Positions 17,402 through 25,829 of a stretch of DNA of 64,000 bases are shown piece after piece; the first letter of the stretch is position 1, and each line of letters opens with the position of its first letter. Position numbers and translations under genes: made by a program. The stretch covers positions 124,001-188,000 of the forward strand of contig JAHREI010000003.1 in the NCBI GenBank assembly GCA_021733665.1. Reading direction: 5' to 3'. The notes beneath the pieces were generated by a model, which worked only from the letters and a program-made list of their open reading frames with translations, was not told the origin of the DNA and searched no databases. This DNA comes from Bacillus subtilis (GTDB lineage Bacteria; Pseudomonadota; Alphaproteobacteria; Rhizobiales; Rhizobiaceae).

Positions 17402-17494
17402 GACTTCTCCCTGAAGTTCAATGAAACGAAACACCGGAATAAACAGTTGTAATGTCACTTCTGTTGAGTACGGCGGTTCTGTGGTTGTCAAAGG

Positions 17495-17553
17495 CTCTTT
17501 CGTTTTAGCGCATATAACATTTAATACGAAAGAGAAAAGCACAATTACGAAAG
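17495..17553. promoter_or_regulatory. TTTCGT/ACGAAA operator-like repeats upstream of ugpB
   Basis: CTCTTTCGT (17495-17503) and ACGAAAGAG (17526-17534) form a perfect 9-bp inverted repeat 22 bp apart, and a third ACGAAAG follows at 17547-17553. DeoR-family repressors of the glycerol-3-phosphate group commonly recognise TTTCG-type repeats, so this is a candidate operator for ugp. It lies about 95-150 bp before the ugpB start. Confidence 0.5.
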
Positions 17554-17714
17554 CTATTCACGCATAATTCTATACACAGACACATTTTGGCGAAGAGTCT
17601 GTCACAAAACAAGCGATAATAAAATTACGTACAATAAAATGCATGATTTCAAAAATATGCTGCATGCTGAGTGATTCTGCCGGGAAACTTGAGAGCGAAA
17701 CCGTAATTCAGGCA

Positions 17715-17840
17715 GAAAAAAAGCCGGACTAAAAAGCCCGGCTGAAATTTAAGAAGGCATTTAGATGCCTTCGAGGGGAACACTTGCAGCGCGAAATGGG
17801 AGGAAGCGCGCCAGCAAGTGAGCTTCATATGGAGCAAGCT
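17715..17840 (-). ncRNA. Candidate small RNA with anti-Shine-Dalgarno loop (alpha-r14-like)
   Basis: Read on the minus strand, four stem-loops follow one another: AGCTT/AAGCT (17840-17821); CACTTGC/GCAAGTG (17820-17781), whose inner loop holds TTCCTCCCAT, complementary to a ribosome-binding site; the perfect hairpin GAAGGCAT/ATGCCTTC (17772-17753); and a terminator AGCCGGGCT/AGTCCGGCT (17743-17722) followed by seven T. The terminator helix is complete only on the minus strand (a G-T pair becomes A-C on plus), which fixes the direction. CCUCC-loop small RNAs (alpha-r14/NfeR1 and related families) are known in Rhizobiales. Exact family and 5' end are not established. Confidence 0.6.
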
Positions 17841-17924
17841 TCAAAGAAGTTCAAGATGCTGTTCACAAGTTTTTTGACCAAAACGTAAAATAATCGCGGA
17901 TGAATGTCGTTTATCAGACAAAAA

Positions 17925-18851
17925 TTACCCGCGCCTTGCCTGCATGATACCGGCAATGACCACCAGACCACCACAAATTTGCCAGATACTGAGTGGTTCC
18001 GAGAGCAAAACCCACGCCAGAATAGCGGCAACAACCGGCTGTATCAGTAGTGTCAGAGAAGAAAATGCTACTGGCAGCCATGCAATTGCGAAAGTGATCA
18101 GGCTTTGCCCTGCGGCTTGTGTCATCCAGGCCAGAGCACAGACAATAAACCAGCCAAACAAAGTTAGCGGAAAATATTGTGTTTCGAAAATCAGTGCCAG
18201 CGGCAGAATTGTCAGGGTTGCGCTGATGGTTGTGCAGAGCATGATTGTAGATGTGGAAAAGCGGCGGCGTGTAAAACCGAGCATCAGTATATAGGCTGCG
18301 TATAAGATCGCCGCGATAAGGGCGACAGCGTCACCTTTCAGGCTGCTATGGCCGGAGAGATCGGGGCCACCCTTCAAAATCAGCACGCCGACAATGGCCA
18401 GCGCCAAACCGCTGACAAAAATTTTGCTGATTTTTTGCTTGAGAAACAACCATCCGCCCAGAGCCACAAAAATCGGGGACAGGTTCACGATCAAAGTGGA
18501 GTTGGCAACAGATGTCATCGTCAGCGAGATATGCCAGACAACAAGTTCCAGCCCGATCAGAATGCCCGGCACCGCAAGGATAGCAATATCGGCAAGTGAG
18601 TTGGGCTTTACCTGATCCGCACCATGTTTCATGCGGTTGTTCAGGATTAGCATCGGAATAACGGCCAGTGCCAAACGCCAGAAAGCCGTGACAATCGGGC
18701 CGGTTTCCGCAAAACGCACCAGAATAGGGGAGCAGCTGATCAGTAAGCCGCCGAGCAAAAGCGCAATAATGGCTTTACGCTGGGTTTCAGGCGTATTTTG
18801 CAGCAGGCCGGATGTATTGGCGGTGGTGACTTCTGGGATGGTTTTGTTCAT
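17925..18851 (-). CDS. EamA/DMT family transporter
   Basis: 308 residues with ten predicted membrane helices in two EamA repeats (about 25-160 and 175-305), the drug/metabolite transporter layout. Recognisable pieces are PILVRFAETGPIVTAFWRLALA and the second-half VAFSSLTLLIQPVVAAILAWVLLSE. Such proteins export amino acids or small metabolites; substrate unknown. It is monocistronic, with the candidate small RNA starting about 85 bp beyond its stop. Confidence 0.88.
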   Translation of the reverse strand: MNKTIPEVTTANTSGLLQNTPETQRKAIIALLLGGLLISCSPILVRFAETGPIVTAFWRLALAVIPMLILNNRMKHGADQVKPNSLADIAILAVPGILIGLELVVWHISLTMTSVANSTLIVNLSPIFVALGGWLFLKQKISKIFVSGLALAIVGVLILKGGPDLSGHSSLKGDAVALIAAILYAAYILMLGFTRRRFSTSTIMLCTTISATLTILPLALIFETQYFPLTLFGWFIVCALAWMTQAAGQSLITFAIAWLPVAFSSLTLLIQPVVAAILAWVLLSEPLSIWQICGGLVVIAGIMQARRG

Positions 18852-19015
18852 TTGGAGTCTGACGCCCGTTGAGGCAGCCTTATATATGAGAAACGCAGCT
18901 ATTTGCTGCGGGTATTCGTAAAGAGATGGTCAAAAAATGATCTGCTGCCTGCGACAGGCTATGTCATTCAGATGCGGATATTCTGCATCTCTGATATATA
19001 TCAAAACAGATTGAT
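18852..19015. other. Upstream region of the EamA gene with small hairpins
   Basis: Contains CGCAGC (18894-18899) / GCTGCG (18905-18910), and an imperfect CAGATGC/GCATCTCTG near 18970-18993. No gene is seen; it holds the EamA promoter region. Confidence 0.35.
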
Positions 19016-19048
19016 AAAAAAGCGCGTCTTTTAACAGACGCGCTTTTC
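19016..19048. terminator. Bidirectional terminator at the 3' end of the aldehyde dehydrogenase gene
   Basis: AAAAAGCGCGTCT and AGACGCGCTTTT form a 12-13 bp perfect stem around TTTAAC, with A and T runs on the two sides. Confidence 0.85.
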
Positions 19049-19068
19049 GTTATCTGGATATTTCGAGA

Positions 19069-20499
19069 TTATTCCTCGTAGCCAACGATCCCTTTGATCT
19101 CGACAAATTCACGCAGACCGAAAACGCCATATTCACGGCCGTTACCGGATTGCTTGTAACCACCGAATGGTGCGGCACCGTCCCAAGGCGCGTCATTGAT
19201 GTAGACATTGCCGGTGCGCAGACGTTTGGACAGAGCCTGCGCTTCTTTCAGGTCGCCCTGAATATAAGAAGCAAGGCCGTAGACTGTGTCATTGGCCATC
19301 TCAACTGCTTCATCCAGCGTGTCATAGGCAAGAATGGACAACACAGGGCCAAAGATTTCCTCGCGGGAAATGCGCATATCATGGCCGACGCGGGCAAAAA
19401 TGGTCGGACGGACATAATAACCGGCATTGAGTTCTGCCGGACGACCTGTACCGCCGGTCACCAGTTCAGCACCCTCATCAATGCCGGCCTGAATAAGGTC
19501 CTGAATCTTGTCAAATTGCAATTGGCTCACGACAGGGCCGAGATCTGTTTCTGCGGCATTTGGGTCGCCTGTACGGAATTTTTCGGCTGCATCACGGGCG
19601 ATTGTAATCGCATCATCCATCGCTTCCTGCGGTACGAACAGGCGTGTCGGTGCATTACAGGACTGACCGCTATTGCCAAAGCAACGGGCAACGCCGGTAC
19701 GGACAGCCTTGTCGAGATCGGCGCTGCGCAGAATGATGTTCGGGGATTTACCGCCAAGTTCCTGATGCACGCGCTTCACAGTTGGTGCTGCGGTTTGCGC
19801 AACATTGACACCGGCGCGGGTGGAGCCGGTAAAGGACACCATATCCACATCTTTATGGCCGGAAAGGGCAACACCAACGCTCGGTCCGTCACCATGAACA
19901 AGGTTGAAAACGCCTTTCGGCACGCCAGCCTCATGCATGATTTCAGCGAACAGAATGGCACTGACCGGTGCGATTTCAGATGGTTTCAGCACCATTGTAC
20001 AGCCGGTTGCAATAGCCGGCGCCACTTTTGCGGCGATCTGGTTGATCGGCCAGTTCCAAGGGGTGATCATGGCGACAACGCCGATCGGCTCATGTTCAAC
20101 ACGGGTTGTGCCCTGCATATAGGCATATTCAAAGACTTCAGCGGCTTTAATCGCTTCCATCAGATGCGCGGTGCCCGAGCCCGCCTGTGCTGCCTTGGCC
20201 ATAGCCAGCGGCGCACCCATTTCCTGAGAAATTGCAGCGCCCATTTCATCGGAACGGCGAATGAAAATTTCGAGAATACGCTTGAGCAGTGCTAAGCGTT
20301 CTTCTTTACTGGTCTGAGAGAAGCTGACAAATGCTGCTTTTGCTGCCGCAACGGCTTTGTCCACATCGGCAGCTGTGCCCATAGAAATTTTGGTGAAAGG
20401 CTGCTCTGTTGCCGGATTGATAACATCCAGTGTCGTTACTGGGCTTTGTACCGGATCAACCCATTCGCCGTTGATATAAAATTTGAGTGCGTGATCCAT
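19069..20499 (-). CDS. NAD(P)-dependent aldehyde dehydrogenase family protein
   Basis: 476 residues from the second of two close in-frame ATGs (better spaced from an AGGA ribosome site; the first ATG, at 20508, adds three residues). The glutamate of ELGGKSPNII and the nucleophilic cysteine in FGNSGQSCNAPTR are both present. The cofactor-binding segment MVLKPSEIAPVSA and the C-terminal FGGYKQSGNGREYG are typical. It oxidises an aldehyde to the acid; the substrate is not predictable. It lies downstream of, and on the same strand as, the dipeptidase gene, but a strong terminator separates them. Confidence 0.92.
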   Translation of the reverse strand: MDHALKFYINGEWVDPVQSPVTTLDVINPATEQPFTKISMGTAADVDKAVAAAKAAFVSFSQTSKEERLALLKRILEIFIRRSDEMGAAISQEMGAPLAMAKAAQAGSGTAHLMEAIKAAEVFEYAYMQGTTRVEHEPIGVVAMITPWNWPINQIAAKVAPAIATGCTMVLKPSEIAPVSAILFAEIMHEAGVPKGVFNLVHGDGPSVGVALSGHKDVDMVSFTGSTRAGVNVAQTAAPTVKRVHQELGGKSPNIILRSADLDKAVRTGVARCFGNSGQSCNAPTRLFVPQEAMDDAITIARDAAEKFRTGDPNAAETDLGPVVSQLQFDKIQDLIQAGIDEGAELVTGGTGRPAELNAGYYVRPTIFARVGHDMRISREEIFGPVLSILAYDTLDEAVEMANDTVYGLASYIQGDLKEAQALSKRLRTGNVYINDAPWDGAAPFGGYKQSGNGREYGVFGLREFVEIKGIVGYEE

Positions 20500-20651
20500 A
20501 GTTCCCATCCTGTTATGCTATTCATGCGATTTTGCAGAGATTTTTGTGCGCAGTTTAGACCTAAACCTTCGTATTACAACCACAGAACAATGTGTGGCGG
20601 TCAAAAATTCATAATAATTTCGCATGTCGTATTCAGGATATGCGTCACATT

Positions 20652-20687
20652 AAAAAAGCCTCCGGCAATAATGCCGGAGGCTTTTTT
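20652..20687. terminator. Bidirectional terminator after the dipeptidase gene
   Basis: AAAAAAGCCTCCGGCA pairs perfectly with TGCCGGAGGCTTTTTT around ATAA. It lies between the dipeptidase stop and the aldehyde dehydrogenase start, so these are separate transcripts. Confidence 0.9.
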
Positions 20688-20712
20688 AAATTTGAAATGA
20701 AAGCCTTAGTTA

Positions 20713-21762
20713 TCAGGCCCAGGTCTTTTCCAGAACGCGGATCCAGTTTTTATAAGCGATTTTGTCGATGGTTTCCTGATCATAACCGGCTTTACGCAGT
20801 TCTGCGATCAGCAGCTGCAGGTCAGCGGCGCTGGCCAGAGTATCCGGAATGGTAGTGCCGTCGAAGTCGGAACCGAGAGCCACATGATCAACGCCGATGC
20901 GGTTGATGATGTAATCAATATGGCGCACCATTTCGCTGAGCGGTGTGGCGGTGACTTTTTGACCGTCTTCGCGCAGGAAGGATACGCCGAAATTGATGCC
21001 CATCAACCCGCCGGTTTCCTTGATGGCGTCCATCTGTTTTTCGGTGACGTTGCGGCTATGTGTGCAAAGCGTATGCACATTGGAATGGCTGGCAACGAGC
21101 GGTGCATCGGAAATCGCTGCAATATCCCAGAAGCCTTTGTCATTCATGTGCGACAGGTCGACCATGATTTTCAGTTCGTTACACGCACGGATCAGGGCTT
21201 TACCTGCATCACTGAGGCCCGGGCCAATATCCGGAGTGCTCGGGAAACGGAACGGAACGCCGTAAGCGAAAATATTCGGACGGCTCCAGACCGGACCCAA
21301 AGTGCGAAGGCCTGCCTGATGCAGCACATAGAGTTCATCCAGATCAGCGCTGATTGCTTCGGCACCTTCAATATGCAGCACTGACGCAAATGCGCCATTG
21401 GCCATTGCTGTGCGGATATCATCGGCGTCGCGGCAGATTTTCAGACCGCCATTAGACTTGGCTTCAATCTTCGCCAGAAGGGCTGCCATGCCAAGGGTGA
21501 TTCTCAGCGCTTCACCGTGTTCAGGGGTCGGATAATCGCCATTGGCATCTTTTTCCATCGAAGGGGACGGAACATAGATTGCGCAAAGACCGCCAGCGAG
21601 ACCGCCCTTTTTGGCGCGCGGCAGGTCGATATGACCGACCTGTTCGCCGTTAATAAAGCGATCAACCGGATTGGCTTCGGTTGATGACCACAGGCGCAGC
21701 AGTACGTCATTGTGACCGTCAAAAACCGGTGTGAAATTATCTGCCGATGAAGAACTGGACAT
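20713..21762 (-). CDS. Membrane dipeptidase (renal dipeptidase, peptidase M19 family)
   Basis: 349 residues. The binuclear zinc ligands of M19 are visible: His17 and Asp19 in FDGHNDVLLRLW, Glu132 in LHIEGAEAI, the histidines in LVASHSNVHTLCTHSRN, and the final DGTT-type aspartate in LGSDFDG. M19 enzymes cleave dipeptides with wide tolerance, often including D-residues in the second position. There is no signal peptide, so it is probably cytoplasmic. It is divergently placed to a dipeptide ABC importer, which suggests that it hydrolyses the imported substrate. A 17-bp palindrome lies 30 bp upstream of its start. Confidence 0.92.
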   Translation of the reverse strand: MSSSSSADNFTPVFDGHNDVLLRLWSSTEANPVDRFINGEQVGHIDLPRAKKGGLAGGLCAIYVPSPSMEKDANGDYPTPEHGEALRITLGMAALLAKIEAKSNGGLKICRDADDIRTAMANGAFASVLHIEGAEAISADLDELYVLHQAGLRTLGPVWSRPNIFAYGVPFRFPSTPDIGPGLSDAGKALIRACNELKIMVDLSHMNDKGFWDIAAISDAPLVASHSNVHTLCTHSRNVTEKQMDAIKETGGLMGINFGVSFLREDGQKVTATPLSEMVRHIDYIINRIGVDHVALGSDFDGTTIPDTLASAADLQLLIAELRKAGYDQETIDKIAYKNWIRVLEKTWA

Positions 21763-21791
21763 AGAGGAGGAACCTTACTTTTCCTGAGTGA

Positions 21792-21808
21792 CGACATAAA
21801 TTATGTCG
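21792..21808. promoter_or_regulatory. Perfect operator-like palindrome upstream of the dipeptidase gene
   Basis: CGACATAA-A-TTATGTCG, 8-bp arms with a single central base, 30 bp before the dipeptidase start codon. Its position and symmetry fit a dimeric repressor (for example a GntR-type one), but no regulator gene is adjacent. Confidence 0.5.
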
Positions 21809-22173
21809 CAAACAGAAACATTTAGCGGAATAAATCCTGTTATATATCTGTATCGTAACGGCGCTTTTCTGTCGATTCATGAGAAAGTCAGCGATTCTCA
21901 CGGTGTTCTACCGCTTAAATCCCGCTGTTACGTGGTTTGCCAGACTGACTATTTTGCCGCAAAAATGCAAATGCCTTTTCGTACAGGCCATAGTCCGTAT
22001 GCGCATGACGGTTTTTTTATAAAAATATTAAGTTGTAAACAAAAATCTACATGCAAAGCGTGCATAAGCACTGGCAAAATCTGCATTGGCCGCGTTATTG
22101 GGCTTCATGATAATTGAACACGACATTAGTCGGTTTTCTTATACACTTTGTTTTGATGCAGTTTAGGGTGGAT

Positions 22174-22275
22174 CGGAGCGGGATAAAACCAGTCCGGTGG
22201 ATCATCTCCCGCGAAGATAACTCATTTGCAAAACTGTTAGAAAACTTAACCACTGGCAGGGGCGACCCGGCCGGT
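22174..22275 (+). promoter_or_regulatory. Structured 5' leader of the peptide importer operon
   Basis: A hairpin with GCGGGA/TCCCGC ends (22178-22213 approx.) is followed by a second one: ACTGGC (22252-22257) / GCCGGT (22270-22275), enclosing GGG-GCGA-CCC with a GNRA tetraloop. CCGGTGG in the first loop could instead pair with CCACTGG of the second. It ends about 35 nt before the start codon. No known riboswitch class was recognised. Confidence 0.35.
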
Positions 22276-22310
22276 TTCTTGCGTTTACGGATAGGGAAGA
22301 GGAAATCACC

Positions 22311-23912
22311 GTGATTTCAAGACGTAATTTTTTGGCGGGCGCAGCAGCTGTTCCGTTCCTGTCATATGCCGGTCTTCTGCCTGCGATCGCTGCCGGTCGT
22401 CAGGACATTCTGGTTGTGGCAATGCAGCTGGACAACATGACTTCGCTCGACCCGCATGAGAGCTTCGAAGCTGTCGGCAGCGAAATCTGCAACAACATGT
22501 ATCAGCGTCTTGTGCATCCGAGCTATGAAAACCCAGAGAAGATTGAAGGCGGCGTAGCCTCCTCATGGGAAGGTGATGCTGAAGGTAAGGTCTATACTTT
22601 CAAAATCAACCCTGAAGCAAAATTTGCGACCGGCAATCCGATCACCGCTGAAGATGCTGCGTTCTCGCTGCACCGCGCGATCAAGATGAACAAAGGTCCT
22701 GCTTTCATTATCGGTCAGTTCGGCCTGACCCCTGAGAATGTTGAGCAGTCCGTTGTTGCCAATGCTGAAGCCGGCACGCTGACAATTTCTCTCGAAACCC
22801 CGACTTCCCTGTCGTTCCTGCTCTATTGCCTGTCCTCCAGCGTTGGTAGCGTTGTTGAGAAGAAACTGGTTATGGAAAATGCTGCCGGCGACGATCTCGG
22901 CAACGAATGGCTGCGTAAAAACAGCGCCGGTTCCGCTGAATGGACACTGGCTGCATGGAAGCCAAGCGAAAGCGTTATGCTGAACCTGAACCCGCACGGC
23001 GCCTATAAAGGCAATGTAAAGCGTATCGTTCTGCGTCACGTTGCTGATCCTTCTTCACAGCTGCTGATGCTCCAGAAAGGTGACGTGGATATTGCCCGTA
23101 ACCTGACTTCCGAGCAGCTGCGCGTGATTGAGAAAGACGAAAACTTTACGCTCGTTCGTAAAGGCGTTGCCGGTATCGGCCTGATGTCGCTCAACCAGAA
23201 AGTTGAAAAGCTGACCAATCCTAAACTTTGGCAGGCTATCAAATGGGCGATCGACTATAAGGGTATTCAGGAAAACATCGTGCCGCTGACCCATCAGCAG
23301 CATCAGACCATTATTCCTGAAGGCTTCCCGGGTGCGGTTAACGATCTGCCGTTCCAGAAAGATACAGCTAAGGCAAAAGAACTGATGGCTGAAGCAGGTC
23401 TGGCCGATGGTTTCTCCATCAGCATGGATCACTATTCTGCACAGCCTTGGCCGGATATCGCTCAGGCGATTCAGGCAAACCTCGCAGAAATCGGCATCAA
23501 GCTGGAGCTGCGTGCTGCTGAAAACCGTCAGGTTCTCACCAAAATGCGTGCCCGCGAGCATGAAATTGCACTGACCTCATGGGGTTCGGACTATTTTGAT
23601 CCAAACACCAATGCGGACGTGTTCTGCAATGTAACCGACCTGTCGGATGATGCTAAGAACAAGCCTTTTGCATGGCGCTCAAACTACCAGAATGCAGATT
23701 TCGCTAAGAAATCTCTGGCAGCACGCGATGAAAAAGATCCGGCAACACGCGTTAAACTTTACGAAGACCTGCAGCGCGAGTTCATGAACAACAGCCCGTT
23801 TGTTGTCATGCTGCAGACTGTCATGACCGCTGCTTGCCGCAAAGATGTGACCGGCATGCGTCTTGGCGTTCTGTCTGACACCCACTCTTACGCAGGGATT
23901 GCGAAAGCTTGA
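22311..23912 (+). CDS. Peptide ABC transporter substrate-binding protein (family 5, DppA/OppA type)
   Basis: 533 residues from a GTG preceded by AGAGGAAA. The N-terminus ISRRNFLAGAAAVPFLSYAG is a twin-arginine (Tat) signal, so it is exported folded. The mature protein has the SBP_bac_5 pattern (LDPHESFEAVGSEICNNMYQ, then the central NLN and LAEIGIKLELR regions). It delivers di- or oligopeptides, or similar ligands, to the permeases encoded next. It overlaps the first permease gene by four bases. A neighbouring dipeptidase and D-aminopeptidase point to small, possibly D-amino-acid-containing peptides (inference). Confidence 0.92.
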   Translation: MISRRNFLAGAAAVPFLSYAGLLPAIAAGRQDILVVAMQLDNMTSLDPHESFEAVGSEICNNMYQRLVHPSYENPEKIEGGVASSWEGDAEGKVYTFKINPEAKFATGNPITAEDAAFSLHRAIKMNKGPAFIIGQFGLTPENVEQSVVANAEAGTLTISLETPTSLSFLLYCLSSSVGSVVEKKLVMENAAGDDLGNEWLRKNSAGSAEWTLAAWKPSESVMLNLNPHGAYKGNVKRIVLRHVADPSSQLLMLQKGDVDIARNLTSEQLRVIEKDENFTLVRKGVAGIGLMSLNQKVEKLTNPKLWQAIKWAIDYKGIQENIVPLTHQQHQTIIPEGFPGAVNDLPFQKDTAKAKELMAEAGLADGFSISMDHYSAQPWPDIAQAIQANLAEIGIKLELRAAENRQVLTKMRAREHEIALTSWGSDYFDPNTNADVFCNVTDLSDDAKNKPFAWRSNYQNADFAKKSLAARDEKDPATRVKLYEDLQREFMNNSPFVVMLQTVMTAACRKDVTGMRLGVLSDTHSYAGIAKA

Positions 23913-24922
23913 ATAAGAGACTGAAAACTCTGACTGGTACTCTGGGCAGCGTGTTAATCACGCTGTTCGGACTTGCTATTGTCACTTTCATGATCGGCCG
24001 CGTTATGCCGGTTGATCCTGTGATTGCAGCCGTCGGCGATAATGCGCCGGAGGCTGTTATTCAGCGTGTGCGTGCGGAAATGGGGCTGGATCAGCCTCTC
24101 GTCGTACAGTTCTTCCACTATATTGGTCAGGTTTTGCAGGGTGATCTCGGCAACTCCATTCTGACACGTAACCCTGTTACAACGGATATTGCCCGCTACT
24201 TCCCGGCAACCCTTGAACTGGCAACAGCAGCGCTCCTCCTCGCTGCCGTCATCGGTATTCCGCTGGGTGTCTGGGCTGCGGTGCGTCAGGGCACTTTGAC
24301 GGATCAGACGATCCGCGTGATTTGTCTGGCCGGTCACTCCGTGCCGACTTTCGTGCTGGCGCTGATTTCGCTGCTGGTTTTCTATGCTGCGCTCGGTATT
24401 GCACCGGGACCTGGCCGTCAGGATATTATTTTTCAGGACATGATCCCGCATGTCACTGGTATTCTGACCATTGATACGCTGCTCGACGGTGATATGGATG
24501 CTTTCTGGGATGCGCTCGCGCATATGGCCCAGCCGGTTATCATCCTTGCTTATTTCAGCATGGCCTATATCACCCGTATGACCCGTGCATTCATGCTGGA
24601 GGCGCTTAAAGGTGAATTTGTTATCACAGCCCGCGCTAAAGGCCTGTCGGCAACATCCGTGATCTGGAAACATGCTTTCCCGACTGTGGCTGTTCAGCTG
24701 GTGACCGTTCTTGCACTGACCTATGCCGGTCTGCTCGAAGGTGCTGTTGTGACCGAAACTGTGTTCTCATGGCCTGGTCTTGGCCAGTATCTGACAGTTT
24801 CGCTGATGAATGCAGACATGAACCCTGTCGTCGGCGCCACTCTTCTGATTGGTGTCATCTATGTCGGGCTTAATCTGCTCGCTGACATTCTCTACAAGGT
24901 ACTGGATCCACGCGTCAGATGA
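23909..24922 (+). CDS. Peptide ABC transporter permease (DppB type)
   Basis: 337 residues and six membrane helices. The family opening (LFGLAIVTFMIGRVMPVDPV) and the coupling EAA loop FVITARAKGLSATSVIWKHAFP are clear. The start is a TTG overlapping the previous stop (TTGA), so translation is coupled. It forms the heterodimeric channel with the next gene product. Confidence 0.92.
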   Translation: MNKRLKTLTGTLGSVLITLFGLAIVTFMIGRVMPVDPVIAAVGDNAPEAVIQRVRAEMGLDQPLVVQFFHYIGQVLQGDLGNSILTRNPVTTDIARYFPATLELATAALLLAAVIGIPLGVWAAVRQGTLTDQTIRVICLAGHSVPTFVLALISLLVFYAALGIAPGPGRQDIIFQDMIPHVTGILTIDTLLDGDMDAFWDALAHMAQPVIILAYFSMAYITRMTRAFMLEALKGEFVITARAKGLSATSVIWKHAFPTVAVQLVTVLALTYAGLLEGAVVTETVFSWPGLGQYLTVSLMNADMNPVVGATLLIGVIYVGLNLLADILYKVLDPRVR

Positions 24923-25821
24923 TTTTCTCTAATTTTCATAATTGGGCGCTGGACGAAACTCCGTCCTCGCCGTCGCAGGCTCTCTGGGGCCGACGCTATC
25001 GTATCTGGCTCAACCTGAAGTCAAATCCGCTGGCGATGATCGGCCTGTTCATCATTGCAGTCTTTGTTTTCATCGCCATTTTTGCCCCGTGGCTGGCACC
25101 GCATGATCCGAGCATTCAAAATCTCGGCAATCGTCTTGCGGCTCCTTCTGCTCAGCATTGGTTTGGTACGGACGAGCTGGGTCGCGATATTTTCTCGCGT
25201 ATCCTTTATGGTGGCCGCGTAACACTCGGCATGGTTATTGCCGTTGTTATTCTGGTTGCACCACTCGGTCTGATCATCGGTTGTGTGGCAGGTTATTTCG
25301 GCGGTATCGTCGATACAATCCTGATGCGCGTAACCGACGTGTTCCTCGCTTTCCCGCGTCTTATTCTGGCTCTGGCTTTCGTGGCCGCGCTGAAGCCGGG
25401 CGTTGAAAGCGCGATTCTGGCGATTGCACTCACAGCCTGGCCGCCTTATGCGCGTCTGGCTCGTGCGGAAACCATGACCATCCGTAACACTGATTATATT
25501 GCAGCTTACCGTCTGACCGGTGCCAGCGCTGCCCGTATTATCACGCGTCATATCGCACCTTTGTGCGTACCGAGCCTGATTGTACGTATTACGCTGGATA
25601 TGAGCTCGATCATCCTGACCGCTGCAAGCCTTGGCTTCCTCGGCATGGGTGCGCAGCCGCCGTCACCGGAATGGGGTGCAATGATTGCAACAGCCAAACG
25701 CTTCATCTTTGAACAGTGGTGGGTTGCTACAATTCCGGGTATTGCGATCTTCCTCGTTTCACTCGCGTTCAACTTCCTCGGCGACGGTCTGCGTGACGTC
25801 CTCGATCCGAAGCAGAATTGA
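24919..25821 (+). CDS. Peptide ABC transporter permease (DppC type)
   Basis: 300 residues, with an extra N-terminal cytoplasmic segment, then six membrane helices. The motif HWFGTDELGRDIFSRILYGGR is diagnostic of DppC/OppC. The EAA-like loop is YIAAYRLTGASAARIITRH. It overlaps dppB-like by four bases. Confidence 0.92.
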   Translation: MIFSNFHNWALDETPSSPSQALWGRRYRIWLNLKSNPLAMIGLFIIAVFVFIAIFAPWLAPHDPSIQNLGNRLAAPSAQHWFGTDELGRDIFSRILYGGRVTLGMVIAVVILVAPLGLIIGCVAGYFGGIVDTILMRVTDVFLAFPRLILALAFVAALKPGVESAILAIALTAWPPYARLARAETMTIRNTDYIAAYRLTGASAARIITRHIAPLCVPSLIVRITLDMSSIILTAASLGFLGMGAQPPSPEWGAMIATAKRFIFEQWWVATIPGIAIFLVSLAFNFLGDGLRDVLDPKQN

Positions 25822-25829
25822 GGGTAAAA

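Larger units (their letters stand above)
21763..22310. other. Divergent control region between dipeptidase and peptide importer
   Basis: 548 bp with no credible gene. It contains the palindrome at 21792-21808, an AT-rich middle, and a structured leader (22174-22275) immediately before the importer operon. Confidence 0.55.

Noticed and set aside
21803-22117. 104-codon plus-strand frame between dipeptidase and importer
   Set aside because: Its start overlaps the operator palindrome, there is no ribosome site, and the protein looks random.
22174-22310. Cobalamin riboswitch suggested by CCACTGG and a GGATAGGGAAGAGG stretch
   Set aside because: The order and the conserved core boxes of the class do not fit, and the downstream genes are not B12-related.
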